A stretch of DNA of 64,000 nt from Archaeoglobus sp. JdFR-37 (GCA_002010215.1 MTMY01000031.1:1-64000), one strand, 5' to 3'. Shown: positions 43,276-52,386, numbered from the stretch's first letter. Translations and numbers: made by a program. Notes: generated by a model from the sequence alone, not told the origin.

Positions 43276-44031
43276 TTGAATCTACAGTCAGAAATCGCGC
43301 TTATTGCCCTTGCTTTGGTGGTGGGGATGAGACATGGAGTTGACTGGGATCATATAGCAGCAATATCTGACATAACCAGCACTCAGACCAGCAAAAAGAA
43401 AGGAATCTTTCAGAGTTTTCTTTACGCAATTGGCCATGCTAGTGTGGTAACTGGTATTGCCCTTTCTGCTCTTCTCATCGGTCTGTCATTTCCTGAAAGT
43501 CTCGATGCTCTGATGGGGAGAGTTGTGGGGTTTACATTACTGATTCTCGGGCTTTATGTATTTTATGCGCTGTATCGATATGGTGATGGTTTGAGACTGC
43601 TCCCCAGATGGGCTATTGTTTTTTATGGTATCCTGAAAATATTTGATTGGATAACTGCAAAATTCACTGGTAAACCCGTGAAGGAAAGGAAACTCGTTCT
43701 GAATTACGGAAATGCTTCAGCCTACACTATTGGAATGATTCACGGTATTGGTGCTGAAACACCGTCACAAATGTATATGTTCGCTTTAGCACTTACAGCA
43801 GGTATGAGGAGCAGCGATGTTGCAGCCATTGTCATAATTGCCTTTGCCCTGGGCCTTGTTATCACAAATACTGTAATGGGGGTTCTTGGAGCCTATGGCT
43901 ATGTGAGTGCTGGAAAATCTCTGTACAAATATCTTGCAGTATTTACAGCAGTATTCAGCATAATTCTCGGATTGTTTTTTATAGTAGGAGCAGAACTCCC
44001 GGATCCGATGGGTCTGATTAATGGTGAATGA
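43276..44031 (+). CDS. Nickel/cobalt transporter-like membrane protein
   Basis: 251 residues with about six or seven membrane helices. The first helix carries RHGVDWDHIAAI, which matches the metal-selectivity signature (RHAxDADHI) of NiCoT permeases, and a second signature-like part is GMIHGIGAETPSQ. The start is TTG 43276, with GGGGGTG six nt upstream. It is convergent with cooS, a nickel enzyme, so nickel uptake for CO dehydrogenase is the likely role (inference). Shorter than typical NiCoT proteins (about 330). Confidence 0.8.
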   Translation: MNLQSEIALIALALVVGMRHGVDWDHIAAISDITSTQTSKKKGIFQSFLYAIGHASVVTGIALSALLIGLSFPESLDALMGRVVGFTLLILGLYVFYALYRYGDGLRLLPRWAIVFYGILKIFDWITAKFTGKPVKERKLVLNYGNASAYTIGMIHGIGAETPSQMYMFALALTAGMRSSDVAAIVIIAFALGLVITNTVMGVLGAYGYVSAGKSLYKYLAVFTAVFSIILGLFFIVGAELPDPMGLINGE

Positions 44032-44159
44032 AATGCGAATATTGGGATGATATGATGTATATTTCACAGACTGAAGAGTTGATTAATTCAAATTTTTACA
44101 TTTGATGAATTTTTATTAATTAATTATAATAATAAAATAAATTAACTAAAAAACTAAGG

Positions 44160-46019
44160 TCAAATTCCCAGTGCTACCCTCTTTTCGATTATAACATCTT
44201 CTATTAGTTCTGCGGCTTTCACTGGGTCTTCTTCTACCAGTATCTTTCCGCCGGTGAGCTTTTCCACGTCTTCTGTCAGCAGTTTCACCACCTCAGGCGA
44301 TCCTGTAACTGGTGGAATAGGTGAGACATGGGTTGTCACTCCATATGCCACCGCAAATATTGCGTCTATGGTAGCCTTCTGCTCCATGTATTCCGGAGCA
44401 GTTGCTGCAATTGGTAGCTGTGGGATGTCAACGCCTAGATAATCTGCTATGGCTTTTACAAGCAATGCAAGCCTTCCTGTATCTGTGCATGTTCCGAAAC
44501 TCAGGACTGGCGGGATTCCGAGAGCTCTACAGACCTCCTGTAGCCTTTCACCCGCCATGTCTATTGCTTCCAGTGATGTTAGACCTGCTACCTGTAATGC
44601 GGCATTCCCACATCCCATGCTGAGTACCAGAATATCTCTCTTTATCAGCTCCTCAGCAATCCTCACTGTGTGATAGTCGTGGGGCGAGTTGCGCAGAGTT
44701 GTGCAGCTTACGAGAGCCACAACACCCTTAATGTCTCCATTTTTGATTGCGTTAATGAGAACCTCAGGACCTCCTCCAAGAGCTTCCAGTATTGCTTCAG
44801 TTGAAAATCCGGCAGTTACTGACTGGACTCTTTCGGGAACATACGGCTCAATTTTCTGCCGTCTTTCCTTGAAGTTCTCCACCGCCATGTCAATGAGCTT
44901 CATGGCAATTTCTTCCACATTCTCCGGCTGATAGTCGAAACCTTCTTCGATACCCTTAAGCCGCACCAGCTTGCTGACCGGCACAATCTTGACCCCGTAT
45001 TTCTGGTACTCTGCGAGAGTGGGTAGAGTACAGTTCATATCCACAGCAAAGACGTCGATGGCGCCTGTAGCAAGTACATATTCCTGTGTTATCCAGTTAC
45101 CGGTAAGTCCGGCAAGAATTTCGGTTTCGAACCTCTGGATGAGCTCCTGACCTGTTTCGATAGAGCCTATAATTCTCAAGCCCTTGGCTCCAGCTTTCTT
45201 GGCTTTTTCCTGAATTTCCTCCTTCTCTGCCAGTTTGATGAGAGCTGCACCGACAAAGGGCTCGTGTCCGTTGACTGCTATGTTGACATAATCGGGGTCT
45301 ATGATTCCTAGGTCAACATAACTGTCATGGGGTTTTGGAGTGCCGAACAGGATGTCGTGTATGGTTTCTATTACTACCTGCGCTCCCAGACACGTCACGA
45401 TTCCCATTCTCATAGCCTTCTTAGCCAAGGAGACATAATCAGAGTCAACATTAGTCATGCTTGATGAACCAACGGTCAGTAACTCCTGAAAAACGCCATC
45501 AGGCATAATATCGAGCTCTTCCCAGACTTCCTTCCTTTTCTCTGGTGCCAGTGCTTTCACGATTTTGCTGGGTTCATGGCTGCTCAGGTCCCTTATGGCA
45601 AACTCTGCAACTTCAACAGCAATCTCTTTGATATCTTTCCCTTTAGTCCCAATTCCCAATTGTTCTGCAAACCAGATGAGTTTCTTTTTATCCTTTATTT
45701 CAAAGGGAGTTTTACCTTCAGCTGTCGCCTTCAGTGTTTTTGCAGCCTCGATTGCGTGGTACGTGTAGGCTTCAGTCCCAAGCATGTTGAGGTGGACAAG
45801 GTTTCTAATCACCATTCCTGCCGCGTCTATTCCGCAAACACCACTCTGAGCATTTGACGTTATTCTGCATGGGCCCATACTGCATAGCTGGCAGCTAATT
45901 CCCTGCTCACAAAATTTGCATCTGCTATTTTGCTCATCGAACCTGTCAAGAACACTGTTAATCCCATCTTCCTTAACCCTTTCATGCATTTCATTTACCG
46001 AGGGGTGTATGCTCTCCAT
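44160..46019 (-). CDS. cooS: Anaerobic Ni-Fe carbon monoxide dehydrogenase, CooS type
   Basis: 619 residues. The N-terminal cysteine cluster region (C34, C37, C43, C46, C51 in CKFCEQGISCQLCSMGPC) ligates the D and B clusters. C-cluster residues follow: NGHEPF (His), then VSCTTLRN, SMGCGNAA and FGTCTDTG cysteines. It oxidises CO to CO2 on a nickel-iron-sulfur centre. GGTGAT precedes the ATG. No cooF, cooC or hydrogenase gene is adjacent, so the electron acceptor is unknown. Separate from the acetyl-CoA synthase complex, whose genes are not in the window. Confidence 0.95.
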   Translation of the reverse strand: MESIHPSVNEMHERVKEDGINSVLDRFDEQNSRCKFCEQGISCQLCSMGPCRITSNAQSGVCGIDAAGMVIRNLVHLNMLGTEAYTYHAIEAAKTLKATAEGKTPFEIKDKKKLIWFAEQLGIGTKGKDIKEIAVEVAEFAIRDLSSHEPSKIVKALAPEKRKEVWEELDIMPDGVFQELLTVGSSSMTNVDSDYVSLAKKAMRMGIVTCLGAQVVIETIHDILFGTPKPHDSYVDLGIIDPDYVNIAVNGHEPFVGAALIKLAEKEEIQEKAKKAGAKGLRIIGSIETGQELIQRFETEILAGLTGNWITQEYVLATGAIDVFAVDMNCTLPTLAEYQKYGVKIVPVSKLVRLKGIEEGFDYQPENVEEIAMKLIDMAVENFKERRQKIEPYVPERVQSVTAGFSTEAILEALGGGPEVLINAIKNGDIKGVVALVSCTTLRNSPHDYHTVRIAEELIKRDILVLSMGCGNAALQVAGLTSLEAIDMAGERLQEVCRALGIPPVLSFGTCTDTGRLALLVKAIADYLGVDIPQLPIAATAPEYMEQKATIDAIFAVAYGVTTHVSPIPPVTGSPEVVKLLTEDVEKLTGGKILVEEDPVKAAELIEDVIIEKRVALGI

Positions 46020-46091
46020 GCTATCACCTTTTGGTCCAGAAATACCCAGTAATTTCGCTATTTTCCCTAAAATATTCGATTGGAATAAAGA

Positions 46092-46109
46092 AATTATTAA
46101 TTAATAATT
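46092..46109. repeat. 18-bp palindrome upstream of cooS
   Basis: AATTATTAATTAATAATT reads the same on both strands. It lies about 73-90 nt before the cooS ATG and just upstream of its TATA-like element, a position where archaeal activators bind. AT-rich palindromes arise by chance more easily, so this is a candidate only. Confidence 0.4.
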
Positions 46110-46400
46110 ATGAATTTATCAAATTTAATATTCAATGAGATATGATTAAAATAAAAAATAAAAGGGGGGAGGAGGGGAAGATTAGATTTATAGGTTATGA
46201 AAGCCGCAGCCTCTGAATCTTATTCTACCCTTTTTAAAATCCTCTTTCCAGCCAGGAAAAGTTTTGGCTATTCTGACGTGGAACCATATACAATGGTACT
46301 CTCCATCGTGGAAACTGTAATTTTTGCAGCTATCGCAACCCCCCATAAATCAAATAAACTTGATTACTATTTAAGATTTTTGGATTAACAATAGCAAGTG

Positions 46401-46408
46401 TTATATAC
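46401..46408 (+). promoter_or_regulatory. TATA box of the winged-helix-PAS gene
   Basis: TTATATAC centred about 27 nt before ATG 46432, so transcription probably starts at the ATG (leaderless). Confidence 0.5.
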
Positions 46409-46431
46409 GCTAAGATGCGTAAAAATGCTGA

Positions 46432-47073
46432 ATGATGCTTGACAGTCTCGAAAAAGAGATTCTAGATGTACTCGAAGAGTTGGGGAATGCAGATATAAAA
46501 ACCATTCACAATCGTTTGAAGCATCACCCCTATACAACTATAGCTTCTGCCCTTGAAAGGCTCTTCAGAGAAGGAATTGTACGGAGAAAGGAAGTAAAAT
46601 CCCGGGGCAAGCTGGGTAGGAAGTATGTTTACTGGATCAGCGATCCTAAAGAGGCGGTAGCCAGAAAACTGGTAGAGAATTTTGTTAAACTTTTTGGTGG
46701 CGATCTCAGACCGCTTGAAAAGGAACTTGAAGGATTCTTAGCAAGAAGTGTGGAGAATTCCGTAGCATTTGTCGATTATGAAAACAGGATAAGGTTCCTT
46801 TTCGTAAATGGTAGAGTTGTTGAGGAAGTAGTTGGAAAGAATCTCTTTGATTTCCACTCAGGTATGGATGTAGATAAGGTTAAACAACTGCTGGATGAAA
46901 TGAGAAATGGTCGTAGAGTGGCCCTGAGAAAGGTTGAGCTGGCAGACAGGAAGTTCCACAAATTTTACTGCCGGCTAGACGACAGCAGTGGTAATTTCTT
47001 GGGAGTGTTAATCATAACTCTAGAAAGTAGTGCGCTGGAAAAGGAAAGGGAACAGGTTATAAATCCTTTCTAA
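46432..47073 (+). CDS. Winged-helix plus PAS-like sensor regulator
   Basis: 213 residues. Residues 1-72 are a winged helix of the BlaI/MecI or PadR style (VLEELGNADIKTIHNRLKHH, then TTIASALERLFREGIV and a wing with LGRKYVYWI). Residues about 105-205 resemble the PAS domain of DUF438-type proteins: VAFVDYENRIRFLF, GKNLFDFHSGMDVDKVKQLLDEM with a histidine at 142 where heme-binding PAS relatives have a CH or H, and GNFLGVLIITLE. It faces cooS across 412 nt. A role as a CO-, heme- or redox-responsive regulator of cooS is inference. The gene at 47088 follows after 14 nt. Confidence 0.7.
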   Translation: MMLDSLEKEILDVLEELGNADIKTIHNRLKHHPYTTIASALERLFREGIVRRKEVKSRGKLGRKYVYWISDPKEAVARKLVENFVKLFGGDLRPLEKELEGFLARSVENSVAFVDYENRIRFLFVNGRVVEEVVGKNLFDFHSGMDVDKVKQLLDEMRNGRRVALRKVELADRKFHKFYCRLDDSSGNFLGVLIITLESSALEKEREQVINPF

Positions 47074-47087
47074 AATCATACAACTGA

Positions 47088-48317
47088 ATGAAAATAGCAG
47101 TAATAGGCGGAGGGCTAACTGGCCTTACAGCGGCACGTGAGCTGAGGGAATTCTGCAAGGTTACTGTTTTTGAGCCTCACTGGCTCGGCGGGTTAGCATC
47201 ATCTTACTGTCGAGATAATTACTGCATCGAAAAGTTTTATCATCACTGTTTTAGGGGGGATGATGAATTACTGGATTTGATTAAAGACCTTCGTCTTGCC
47301 TCAAAACTTGAATGGAGGATTGCCAGAGTTGGATATGAGCTCAATGGAGAGGTTTACCCTCTCAATACTCCTGTGGAAATATTGAGATATCCTGGTATGA
47401 GTTTTACAGACAAACTCAAACTATCTTTATTTACGCTCAGGAGCAGAAATAAAAATTACGAGAAGTTTGACGATATTGGAGTCATCGAAGGAATAAGCAA
47501 GGAGCTCGGAGAAGGGCTTTATAAACGCTTTTTCTATCCTTTACTCCGAGGGAAATTTGGAGAAAATTATGGATTAGTTAGTTACGCATGGCTTCTGGCA
47601 AGAGTAGCGATACGGAGCAACAGAACCATGAAAGGGGAAAAGCTAGGATATATGCGAAGGGGTTTTCACCAATTGATAGAGAGGATTGTTGAAGGGTTCG
47701 AGATAAGAAATGAAAGGGCAAAAATTCAGAAAGGTAGCCGATGGATTGTCAACGGTGAAGAATATGATGCAGTCATCTATACTGCTCCACTGCCAGAACT
47801 GGGTGAAATCATAAGAACGGAAGCAGGTGTGGAAGACATCAGGTACCAAAGCTCAATATGTTGCCTTGTGGGAAGCGAGAGCACAATCACAGAGGACATT
47901 TACTGGACCAATCTGAGCAGTGGAGTAATTTTTGGGGCGATTATTGAGCACACACACTTCATGCCCTTTGAGGACTATGGGGAGCATGTAATCTACTTTG
48001 CAGGATATACAACGCCCGATAGCCCCCTGATGATTATGGGAGAAGATGAAATAGCGAAAGTAATCCTCAAAGATGCTGGGAAGTTCGGTCTTAAAAGTGA
48101 AGATGTCAGGTGGGTGAAGGTGTTCAGGGCAAAATATAGCGGACCAATTTACGAAAAAGGTTATTTGAGGAAAATAACGCCTTACAGAACGTCTTTACCG
48201 GGATTTTACATAGCAGGGATGACCTCAAAGCCGAATTATCCGGAAAGAAGTATGAATGGTAGTATTGCTGCCGGAAAGGAAGTAGCTGAATGCGTTATTG
48301 AAGATTATTTCTCATAA
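47088..48317 (+). CDS. FAD-dependent oxidoreductase (amine oxidase/protoporphyrinogen oxidase-like)
   Basis: 409 residues. Dinucleotide-binding start MKIAVIGGGLTGLTAAREL, then GGLASSYC, as in phytoene desaturase, protoporphyrinogen oxidase and UDP-galactopyranose mutase relatives; the C-terminal FAD segment is PGFYIAGMTSKPNYPERSMNGSIAAG. Members that look like this often act on isoprenoid or sugar-linked substrates, but the substrate cannot be read. It is 14 nt after the winged-helix-PAS gene and may share its transcript. Its 3' end overlaps the convergent DUF1152 gene by 13 nt. Confidence 0.82.
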   Translation: MKIAVIGGGLTGLTAARELREFCKVTVFEPHWLGGLASSYCRDNYCIEKFYHHCFRGDDELLDLIKDLRLASKLEWRIARVGYELNGEVYPLNTPVEILRYPGMSFTDKLKLSLFTLRSRNKNYEKFDDIGVIEGISKELGEGLYKRFFYPLLRGKFGENYGLVSYAWLLARVAIRSNRTMKGEKLGYMRRGFHQLIERIVEGFEIRNERAKIQKGSRWIVNGEEYDAVIYTAPLPELGEIIRTEAGVEDIRYQSSICCLVGSESTITEDIYWTNLSSGVIFGAIIEHTHFMPFEDYGEHVIYFAGYTTPDSPLMIMGEDEIAKVILKDAGKFGLKSEDVRWVKVFRAKYSGPIYEKGYLRKITPYRTSLPGFYIAGMTSKPNYPERSMNGSIAAGKEVAECVIEDYFS

Positions 48318-49243
48318 TCTTTTCCAGTCTTCCCTTGGGTTAACTTCTTGGCCAGCTCAACTTCTAAATCATATTCGGTTTTTATACCCATTTCATTGAG
48401 CTTTCTACTTGCCTCTTCAATGCTTTCGGCATCGCTGACAGCTTTCGCCAGAGGACTGCTATCATAAAGATGCTTTGCATCGATGTAGAAAATGAGAGAA
48501 TTCAGAAATCCCACATGTATCTCAAACTCCCCCCAGAAATTATAGCTGCCGTGGTAACCCAGTGATGCTGCAAGAGGTATTCTGGATGCTTCGGTCTCAA
48601 CAGAATACACAAAGTCCTTAAGTTGTTCAGCTACATCAGAACCAATTATGCTGACTCCGATCACGGCGCTGTTGAGTTCAGACAGCCTTGCTTCGATATC
48701 GCTTCTGGAAAGCTCTCCATCACTGCCGAAACCAACAACGGCAACCAGTGAGTGCAAGTCTTTTATTGCTGCCAGCATGATGGCGTCCGCAAGAGGACTC
48801 ACCAAATTAACCTCATCGCCTTTCGCCAGAACATCGCCACCGGCATCAACTCCAACTATGATATCGATCTCCTCATTTCTAACAAACTGATACAGACTCT
48901 CTCTAAGTTTTTTGACCCCTTTTGTTATATCCACTCCCACGACTCTACTAGCAAGTTCGGATATTTTTGAAGTAATGGGAACAGTATTTTCTATCCTCTC
49001 GTCCCCATCAAGCCAAGCCAGACAGTCGTTTATCTTCTCAGCTCCTCTTATCTCCTCAATACTTCTCGGACCTGGTTTGGGGTCTCGCCTAAATCTCTCC
49101 CAGACAACACCTCCAAGAATGCATTCAACGTCAAAGTGTGAAAAGAACTCTTTTACATACAGGGTGCTGACAGCATCTCCTCCTCCACCCATTCCGATCA
49201 GAAGAGCCTTACTGGAATCCTTCAGTAGTTCAATGACTTTCAC
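48305..49243 (-). CDS. DUF1152 protein
   Basis: 312 residues with the DUF1152 pattern: ALLIGMGGGGDAVSTLYV, GGVVWERFRRDPKPGPRSIEEI, VGVDAGGDVLAKGDE. The GMGGGGD and GVDAGGD loops suggest nucleotide or phosphate binding in a Rossmann-like fold. The family is of unknown function and found mainly in archaea and a few bacteria. It shares a 235-nt spacer with the divergent cdrS-ftsZ genes. Confidence 0.85.
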   Translation of the reverse strand: MKVIELLKDSSKALLIGMGGGGDAVSTLYVKEFFSHFDVECILGGVVWERFRRDPKPGPRSIEEIRGAEKINDCLAWLDGDERIENTVPITSKISELASRVVGVDITKGVKKLRESLYQFVRNEEIDIIVGVDAGGDVLAKGDEVNLVSPLADAIMLAAIKDLHSLVAVVGFGSDGELSRSDIEARLSELNSAVIGVSIIGSDVAEQLKDFVYSVETEASRIPLAASLGYHGSYNFWGEFEIHVGFLNSLIFYIDAKHLYDSSPLAKAVSDAESIEEASRKLNEMGIKTEYDLEVELAKKLTQGKTGKDYEK

Positions 49244-49367
49244 TTCAAATGGTTTCTAGATGTTTAACATAACTATTTTGGTTAATTATCCTGAGAACAT
49301 CATGAATAATAGTTGAGGTAATTTTATCGTGTTCTGTCCAACAATTATGGTTTGTATGTCAAAACGC

Positions 49368-49410
49368 TTAAATATGTTTGTGTCGGACAAAAGTGCGACA
49401 TAGTCGGACA
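49368..49410 (+). promoter_or_regulatory. cdrS-ftsZ promoter with three operator-like repeats
   Basis: TATA-like TTAAATA at 49368-49374 is followed by three related nonamers: TGTCGGACA (49381-49389), AGTGCGACA (49392-49400) and AGTCGGACA (49402-49410). Their starts are 11 and 10 bases apart, one helical turn, and they cover the expected transcription start near 49397. TGTCGGACA is itself a dyad (TGTC/GACA). A weaker copy, TGTCCAACA, is at 49335-49343. This resembles tandem ribbon-helix-helix operators. Confidence 0.6.
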
Positions 49411-49478
49411 TGCGGGAGACAGTTGGGTGGCAGTGGGATGACGGATGTGAGGCGCGCCTACATATGGAGATGTGAAGG

Positions 49479-49652
49479 ATGAGAAAGATATCCATTAGGC
49501 TCACCGAATCGCATTTCGAAGCGCTCGAAGCTTTGGTGACGGCGGGAGAATATGCCTCGGTTAGCGAGGCTATTAGAGACGCTATAAGGCGTCTCCTTGA
49601 ATCGAAAAAGGAAATTCTGGAAAGGTCCCAGTCAATGGGGCCTTTCCGATAA
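49479..49652 (+). CDS. cdrS: CdrS-like ribbon-helix-helix regulator
   Basis: 57 residues. [11 protein letters not shown] gives the DNA-contacting strand, followed by two helices ([21 protein letters not shown], broken at GEYAS, then [10 protein letters not shown]), the ribbon-helix-helix fold. It lies 19 nt before ftsZ on the same strand. In haloarchaea the RHH protein CdrS is encoded directly before ftsZ2 and controls cell division, so the same role is likely here. GGAGATGTGA precedes the ATG by about 8 nt. Regulation of its own promoter through the repeats at 49381-49410 is inference. Confidence 0.85.
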   Translation: MRKISIRLTESHFEALEALVTAGEYASVSEAIRDAIRRLLESKKEILERSQSMGPFR

Positions 49653-49671
49653 AATATTTGGGGGAAAATGT

Positions 49672-50778
49672 ATGAAATCAATATTGAGTAGGGCACAGGA
49701 GTTTTATCTGAAGGAGAGACAGAGGGGAGACAACTTTGACATATCTGAGTTTGTGACACCACGCATAGCTGTTGTGGGATGCGGTGGTTCTGGAAACAAT
49801 ACTGTGACTAGGTTGACAAATCTAGGCGTTAACGGTGTGACGACGATAGCTGTTAACACAGATTATCAGCACCTCAAAATGACGAAGGCCGATAAAAAAG
49901 TGCTTATTGGAAAGAGCATTACCAAGGGTCTTGGTGCTGGAGGAAGCCCTGAAATCGGCAGAAAGGCGGCAGAGCTTGCAAGAGGAACGCTTGAGGAGCT
50001 CTTAAGAGATATGGATATGGTTTTTATCTGTGCTGGAATGGGTGGCGGCACTGGCACTGGAAGTGCTCCAGTTATAGCAGAGATTGCCAAAAAGCAGGGG
50101 GCAATAGTGATTGGAATGGTGCAAACACCATTCAGGATAGAGAGGGCCAGGCTAATAAAGGCTGAGGAAGGGCTGAATGATCTCAAAGACCACTGTGATA
50201 CTGTCGTCGTGCTTGACAACAACAAGCTCCTAGAATACGTCCCGAACCTGCCAATAAACCAGGCATTCAGCGTCATGGATCAAATTGTGTCCGAGACTAT
50301 AAAGGGAATTTCAGATACTATCACCACTCCAAGCCTGATGAACATCGACTTTGCAGATGTCAAAGCAATCATGGGTCACGGCGGTATCGCTGCCATGCTG
50401 GTTGGAGAGGCAAGGGGACAGAACAAGGCGAAAGAAGTAGTCAGGGACTGCCTGAACCACCCACTTCTGGACATCGATTACAGAGGGGCTACTGGAGCCC
50501 TGATTCACATAACCGGCGGAAACGACTTAACACTTAAAGAGGCTGAGGAAATCGTTCAGAATCTCACGTTCGAAATAGATTCCAATGCACTGGTCATTTG
50601 GGGTGCGAGGATTGACGAAAGCATGGAAGGCAGCGTCAGAGTGATGGCCATAATGACCGGTGTTGCATCACCCCAGATGCTATCGAAAAGGGAGGAGCTT
50701 GTAGACGTAAAAAATGAATTCAAGATGAAATCGAGAGCTAAAGGGGTGATTACTAGCACAGTGATAGACATTCTCTGA
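49672..50778 (+). CDS. ftsZ: Cell division protein FtsZ
   Basis: 368 residues. GTP-binding parts of the tubulin/FtsZ fold: [15 protein letters not shown], the signature [17 protein letters not shown], and [19 protein letters not shown]. The catalytic T7 loop matches [11 protein letters not shown]. It polymerises into the division ring. The start ATG 49672 has GGGGGAAA upstream and begins the family N-terminal extension ([10 protein letters not shown]); the longer frame to 49597 runs into cdrS and is rejected. Which of the archaeal FtsZ1/FtsZ2 groups it belongs to is unresolved, but the cdrS linkage suggests FtsZ2. Confidence 0.95.
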   Translation: MKSILSRAQEFYLKERQRGDNFDISEFVTPRIAVVGCGGSGNNTVTRLTNLGVNGVTTIAVNTDYQHLKMTKADKKVLIGKSITKGLGAGGSPEIGRKAAELARGTLEELLRDMDMVFICAGMGGGTGTGSAPVIAEIAKKQGAIVIGMVQTPFRIERARLIKAEEGLNDLKDHCDTVVVLDNNKLLEYVPNLPINQAFSVMDQIVSETIKGISDTITTPSLMNIDFADVKAIMGHGGIAAMLVGEARGQNKAKEVVRDCLNHPLLDIDYRGATGALIHITGGNDLTLKEAEEIVQNLTFEIDSNALVIWGARIDESMEGSVRVMAIMTGVASPQMLSKREELVDVKNEFKMKSRAKGVITSTVIDIL

Positions 50779-50816
50779 AATAACCAGTTCTGATTACTCT
50801 TCCACCCCCCTCCAAA

Positions 50817-50832
50817 TTTTTTAATATTTTTT
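50817..50832 (+). terminator. T-run terminator after ftsZ
   Basis: Two runs of six Ts (50817-50822 and 50827-50832) about 40-55 nt after the ftsZ stop, a likely terminator of the cdrS-ftsZ operon. It also lies close to the next start, so it may overlap that promoter. Confidence 0.4.
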
Positions 50833-50847
50833 GAGAGATTGCGGTTC

Positions 50848-51150
50848 ATGATTGTTGAGCTGTCAGTGGTGCCAATAGGTGTTGGAGAATCCCTCAGCAA
50901 CTATGTTGCTCGAGCTGTGAATGTACTCAGAAAGAAAGGGAGAAAGCATCAGATCAACCCCATGGGCACTGTATTTGAGGTGGAGAGCTTCAGGGAGCTA
51001 GGAGACATATTAAATGAAATAAGGAATGAGCTAGAGAGAGCTGACGTTCCACGCATCTATTTTGTGATTAAGGTAGATTACAGAAAGAAAGCTACAGATA
51101 TGGAGCACAAAGTTGAAGCGGTAGAGAGGATTTTGAAAGAAGGGTGTTAA
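50848..51150 (+). CDS. MTH1187-family thiamine-binding-type protein
   Basis: 100 residues with the MTH1187/YkoF-like ferredoxin fold: MIVELSVVPIGVGESLSNYVARAV, INPMGTVFEVESF and RIYFVIKVDYRKK. Homologs form tetramers and some bind thiamine or its parts. The start ATG 50848 fits the family N-terminus; a TTG at 50839 in the same frame is less likely. It stands alone between ftsZ and the asparagine-synthase-like gene. Confidence 0.88.
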   Translation: MIVELSVVPIGVGESLSNYVARAVNVLRKKGRKHQINPMGTVFEVESFRELGDILNEIRNELERADVPRIYFVIKVDYRKKATDMEHKVEAVERILKEGC

Positions 51151-51228
51151 GTGGATGTTAAGCACTTCCTTACGACTCTAGCCTCTTAGGTGCAAAAACC
51201 TCATTAACTATCTCAACAACTTGAGTTC

Positions 51229-52386
51229 ATGGCTATATACATCTTCACTGAAATGGAGAATGGAAAAGCAAGGAGAATATATGCTTCCACTCGCTATCCT
51301 TCCAAGCAGACCGGAGTTACGTTCTATGATGCCGATATGCCTGTAAAGGTTACTGAAACCCTTCCTCTTGATTTCAGAGGATTTTACAGTGTTGTCTCCT
51401 TTAAACCCTCTTACGTTATTGCGTCTAGGGATGTGATCGGGGGAAAGCCCCTTTATTACTCCCACGACCTCACGTTCTCCTCCTTCAAATGGTATTTTGA
51501 TGATGAGCCGGTTGAGGTGGAACCGGGTGAAGTTCTGAAAATAGATTACAACGGTATGGTAATTGAAAGGAAAAAGTTTCACTTTGGAGATGTCTTCAAG
51601 CTTGAACCTTCAGAACCTTCTGAGCTGGTAGAAAGGATTGAGAAGAGCCTTTTATCATTCAAACCCGGTCATTCATGCATAGCTTTTTCTGGAGGAGTTG
51701 ATAGCTCTCTTTTAGCAGCTATTTATGATGCTCAGCTGATAACCGTGACTTCCAGTGACAAAGAGGAAGAGTGGGTCAGGAAAGTTGCCAGAGAGCTTGG
51801 GAAGAGTATAGAAGTCTTCAAATTCGATGAAAATTATGTTAGAGATGTACTTCCCGAGGTCATCTCAACCATCGAAACTATAAATCCCCTTCATATAGCC
51901 ATCTCAATTCCAGTGTATGCCAGCCTTGAATTTGCTAAGAGTCTAGGATATTCCAGTGTTATCTTTGGGCAGGGAGCTGATGAGCTGTTTGGCGGATATA
52001 AGAGGTATGAGATTATGGATAAATTTCAGTTGGAGGATGCAATTCTGAACGATGTGCGGAACCTTGGAAGAGATAATCTTATTAGAGATTGCAAGCTGGC
52101 ATATCGGAAGGAAATGAAACTTTTGCTTCCGTATCTCCAGTGGGATGTGATTGAAGCAGCCATAAATCTGCCCGTTGACATGAAAATCAGGAAAGTGGAT
52201 GGTAGAGTTATCAGGAAGTACGTTCTGAGGGAAATGGCATCAAGGTATCTGCCAGAAGAGGTGGCGTACAGAGATAAGAAAGCAGTGCAGTATTCCACAA
52301 AGACGAAGGACATCCTGATGAAGTTTGCTAAGAAGGAGGGGCTAAAACTTGAGGAATACCTCCGAAAGATCAGAAGTGAAGGTTAA
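51229..52386 (+). CDS. Asparagine synthase-like protein without glutaminase cysteine
   Basis: 385 residues, clearly shorter than AsnB (about 500-620). The C-terminal half is the PP-loop synthetase with AFSGGVDSSLLAAIYD, and the IFGQGADELFGGYKRY motif. The N-terminal 130 residues keep parts of the Ntn fold (DFRGFYSVVSF, ASRDVIGGKPLYY) but the residue after the start Met is Ala, not the catalytic Cys, so glutamine cannot be the direct nitrogen source. It may use ammonia or form another amide. It overlaps the cysteine-cluster gene by 11 nt or more. Confidence 0.85.
   Translation: MAIYIFTEMENGKARRIYASTRYPSKQTGVTFYDADMPVKVTETLPLDFRGFYSVVSFKPSYVIASRDVIGGKPLYYSHDLTFSSFKWYFDDEPVEVEPGEVLKIDYNGMVIERKKFHFGDVFKLEPSEPSELVERIEKSLLSFKPGHSCIAFSGGVDSSLLAAIYDAQLITVTSSDKEEEWVRKVARELGKSIEVFKFDENYVRDVLPEVISTIETINPLHIAISIPVYASLEFAKSLGYSSVIFGQGADELFGGYKRYEIMDKFQLEDAILNDVRNLGRDNLIRDCKLAYRKEMKLLLPYLQWDVIEAAINLPVDMKIRKVDGRVIRKYVLREMASRYLPEEVAYRDKKAVQYSTKTKDILMKFAKKEGLKLEEYLRKIRSEG

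Larger units (their letters stand above)
46020..46431. promoter_or_regulatory. Divergent control region of cooS and the winged-helix-PAS gene
   Basis: 412 bases, mostly AT-rich. On the cooS side a TATA-like AATATTTTA (about 46066-46074) precedes the gene, and an 18-bp palindrome lies just upstream of it. On the other side TTATATAC stands 26 nt before the regulator ATG. A 63-codon plus-strand frame at 46197-46388 has no ribosome binding site and no recognisable content and is not called. The block 46165-46345 is richer in GC and unexplained. Confidence 0.5.

Noticed and set aside
46197..46388. 63-codon plus-strand frame in the cooS control region
   Set aside because: No ribosome binding site, no family resemblance and poor composition; more likely non-coding control DNA.
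49450..49459. AGGCGCGCCT palindrome in the cdrS leader
   Set aside because: A 10-base perfect palindrome has no loop and could be chance; not strong enough to call as a site.
49286..49762. Minus-strand frame of 158 codons over cdrS and the ftsZ start
   Set aside because: It is antisense to the clear RHH gene and ftsZ and has a Ser/Arg-rich, unrecognisable product.
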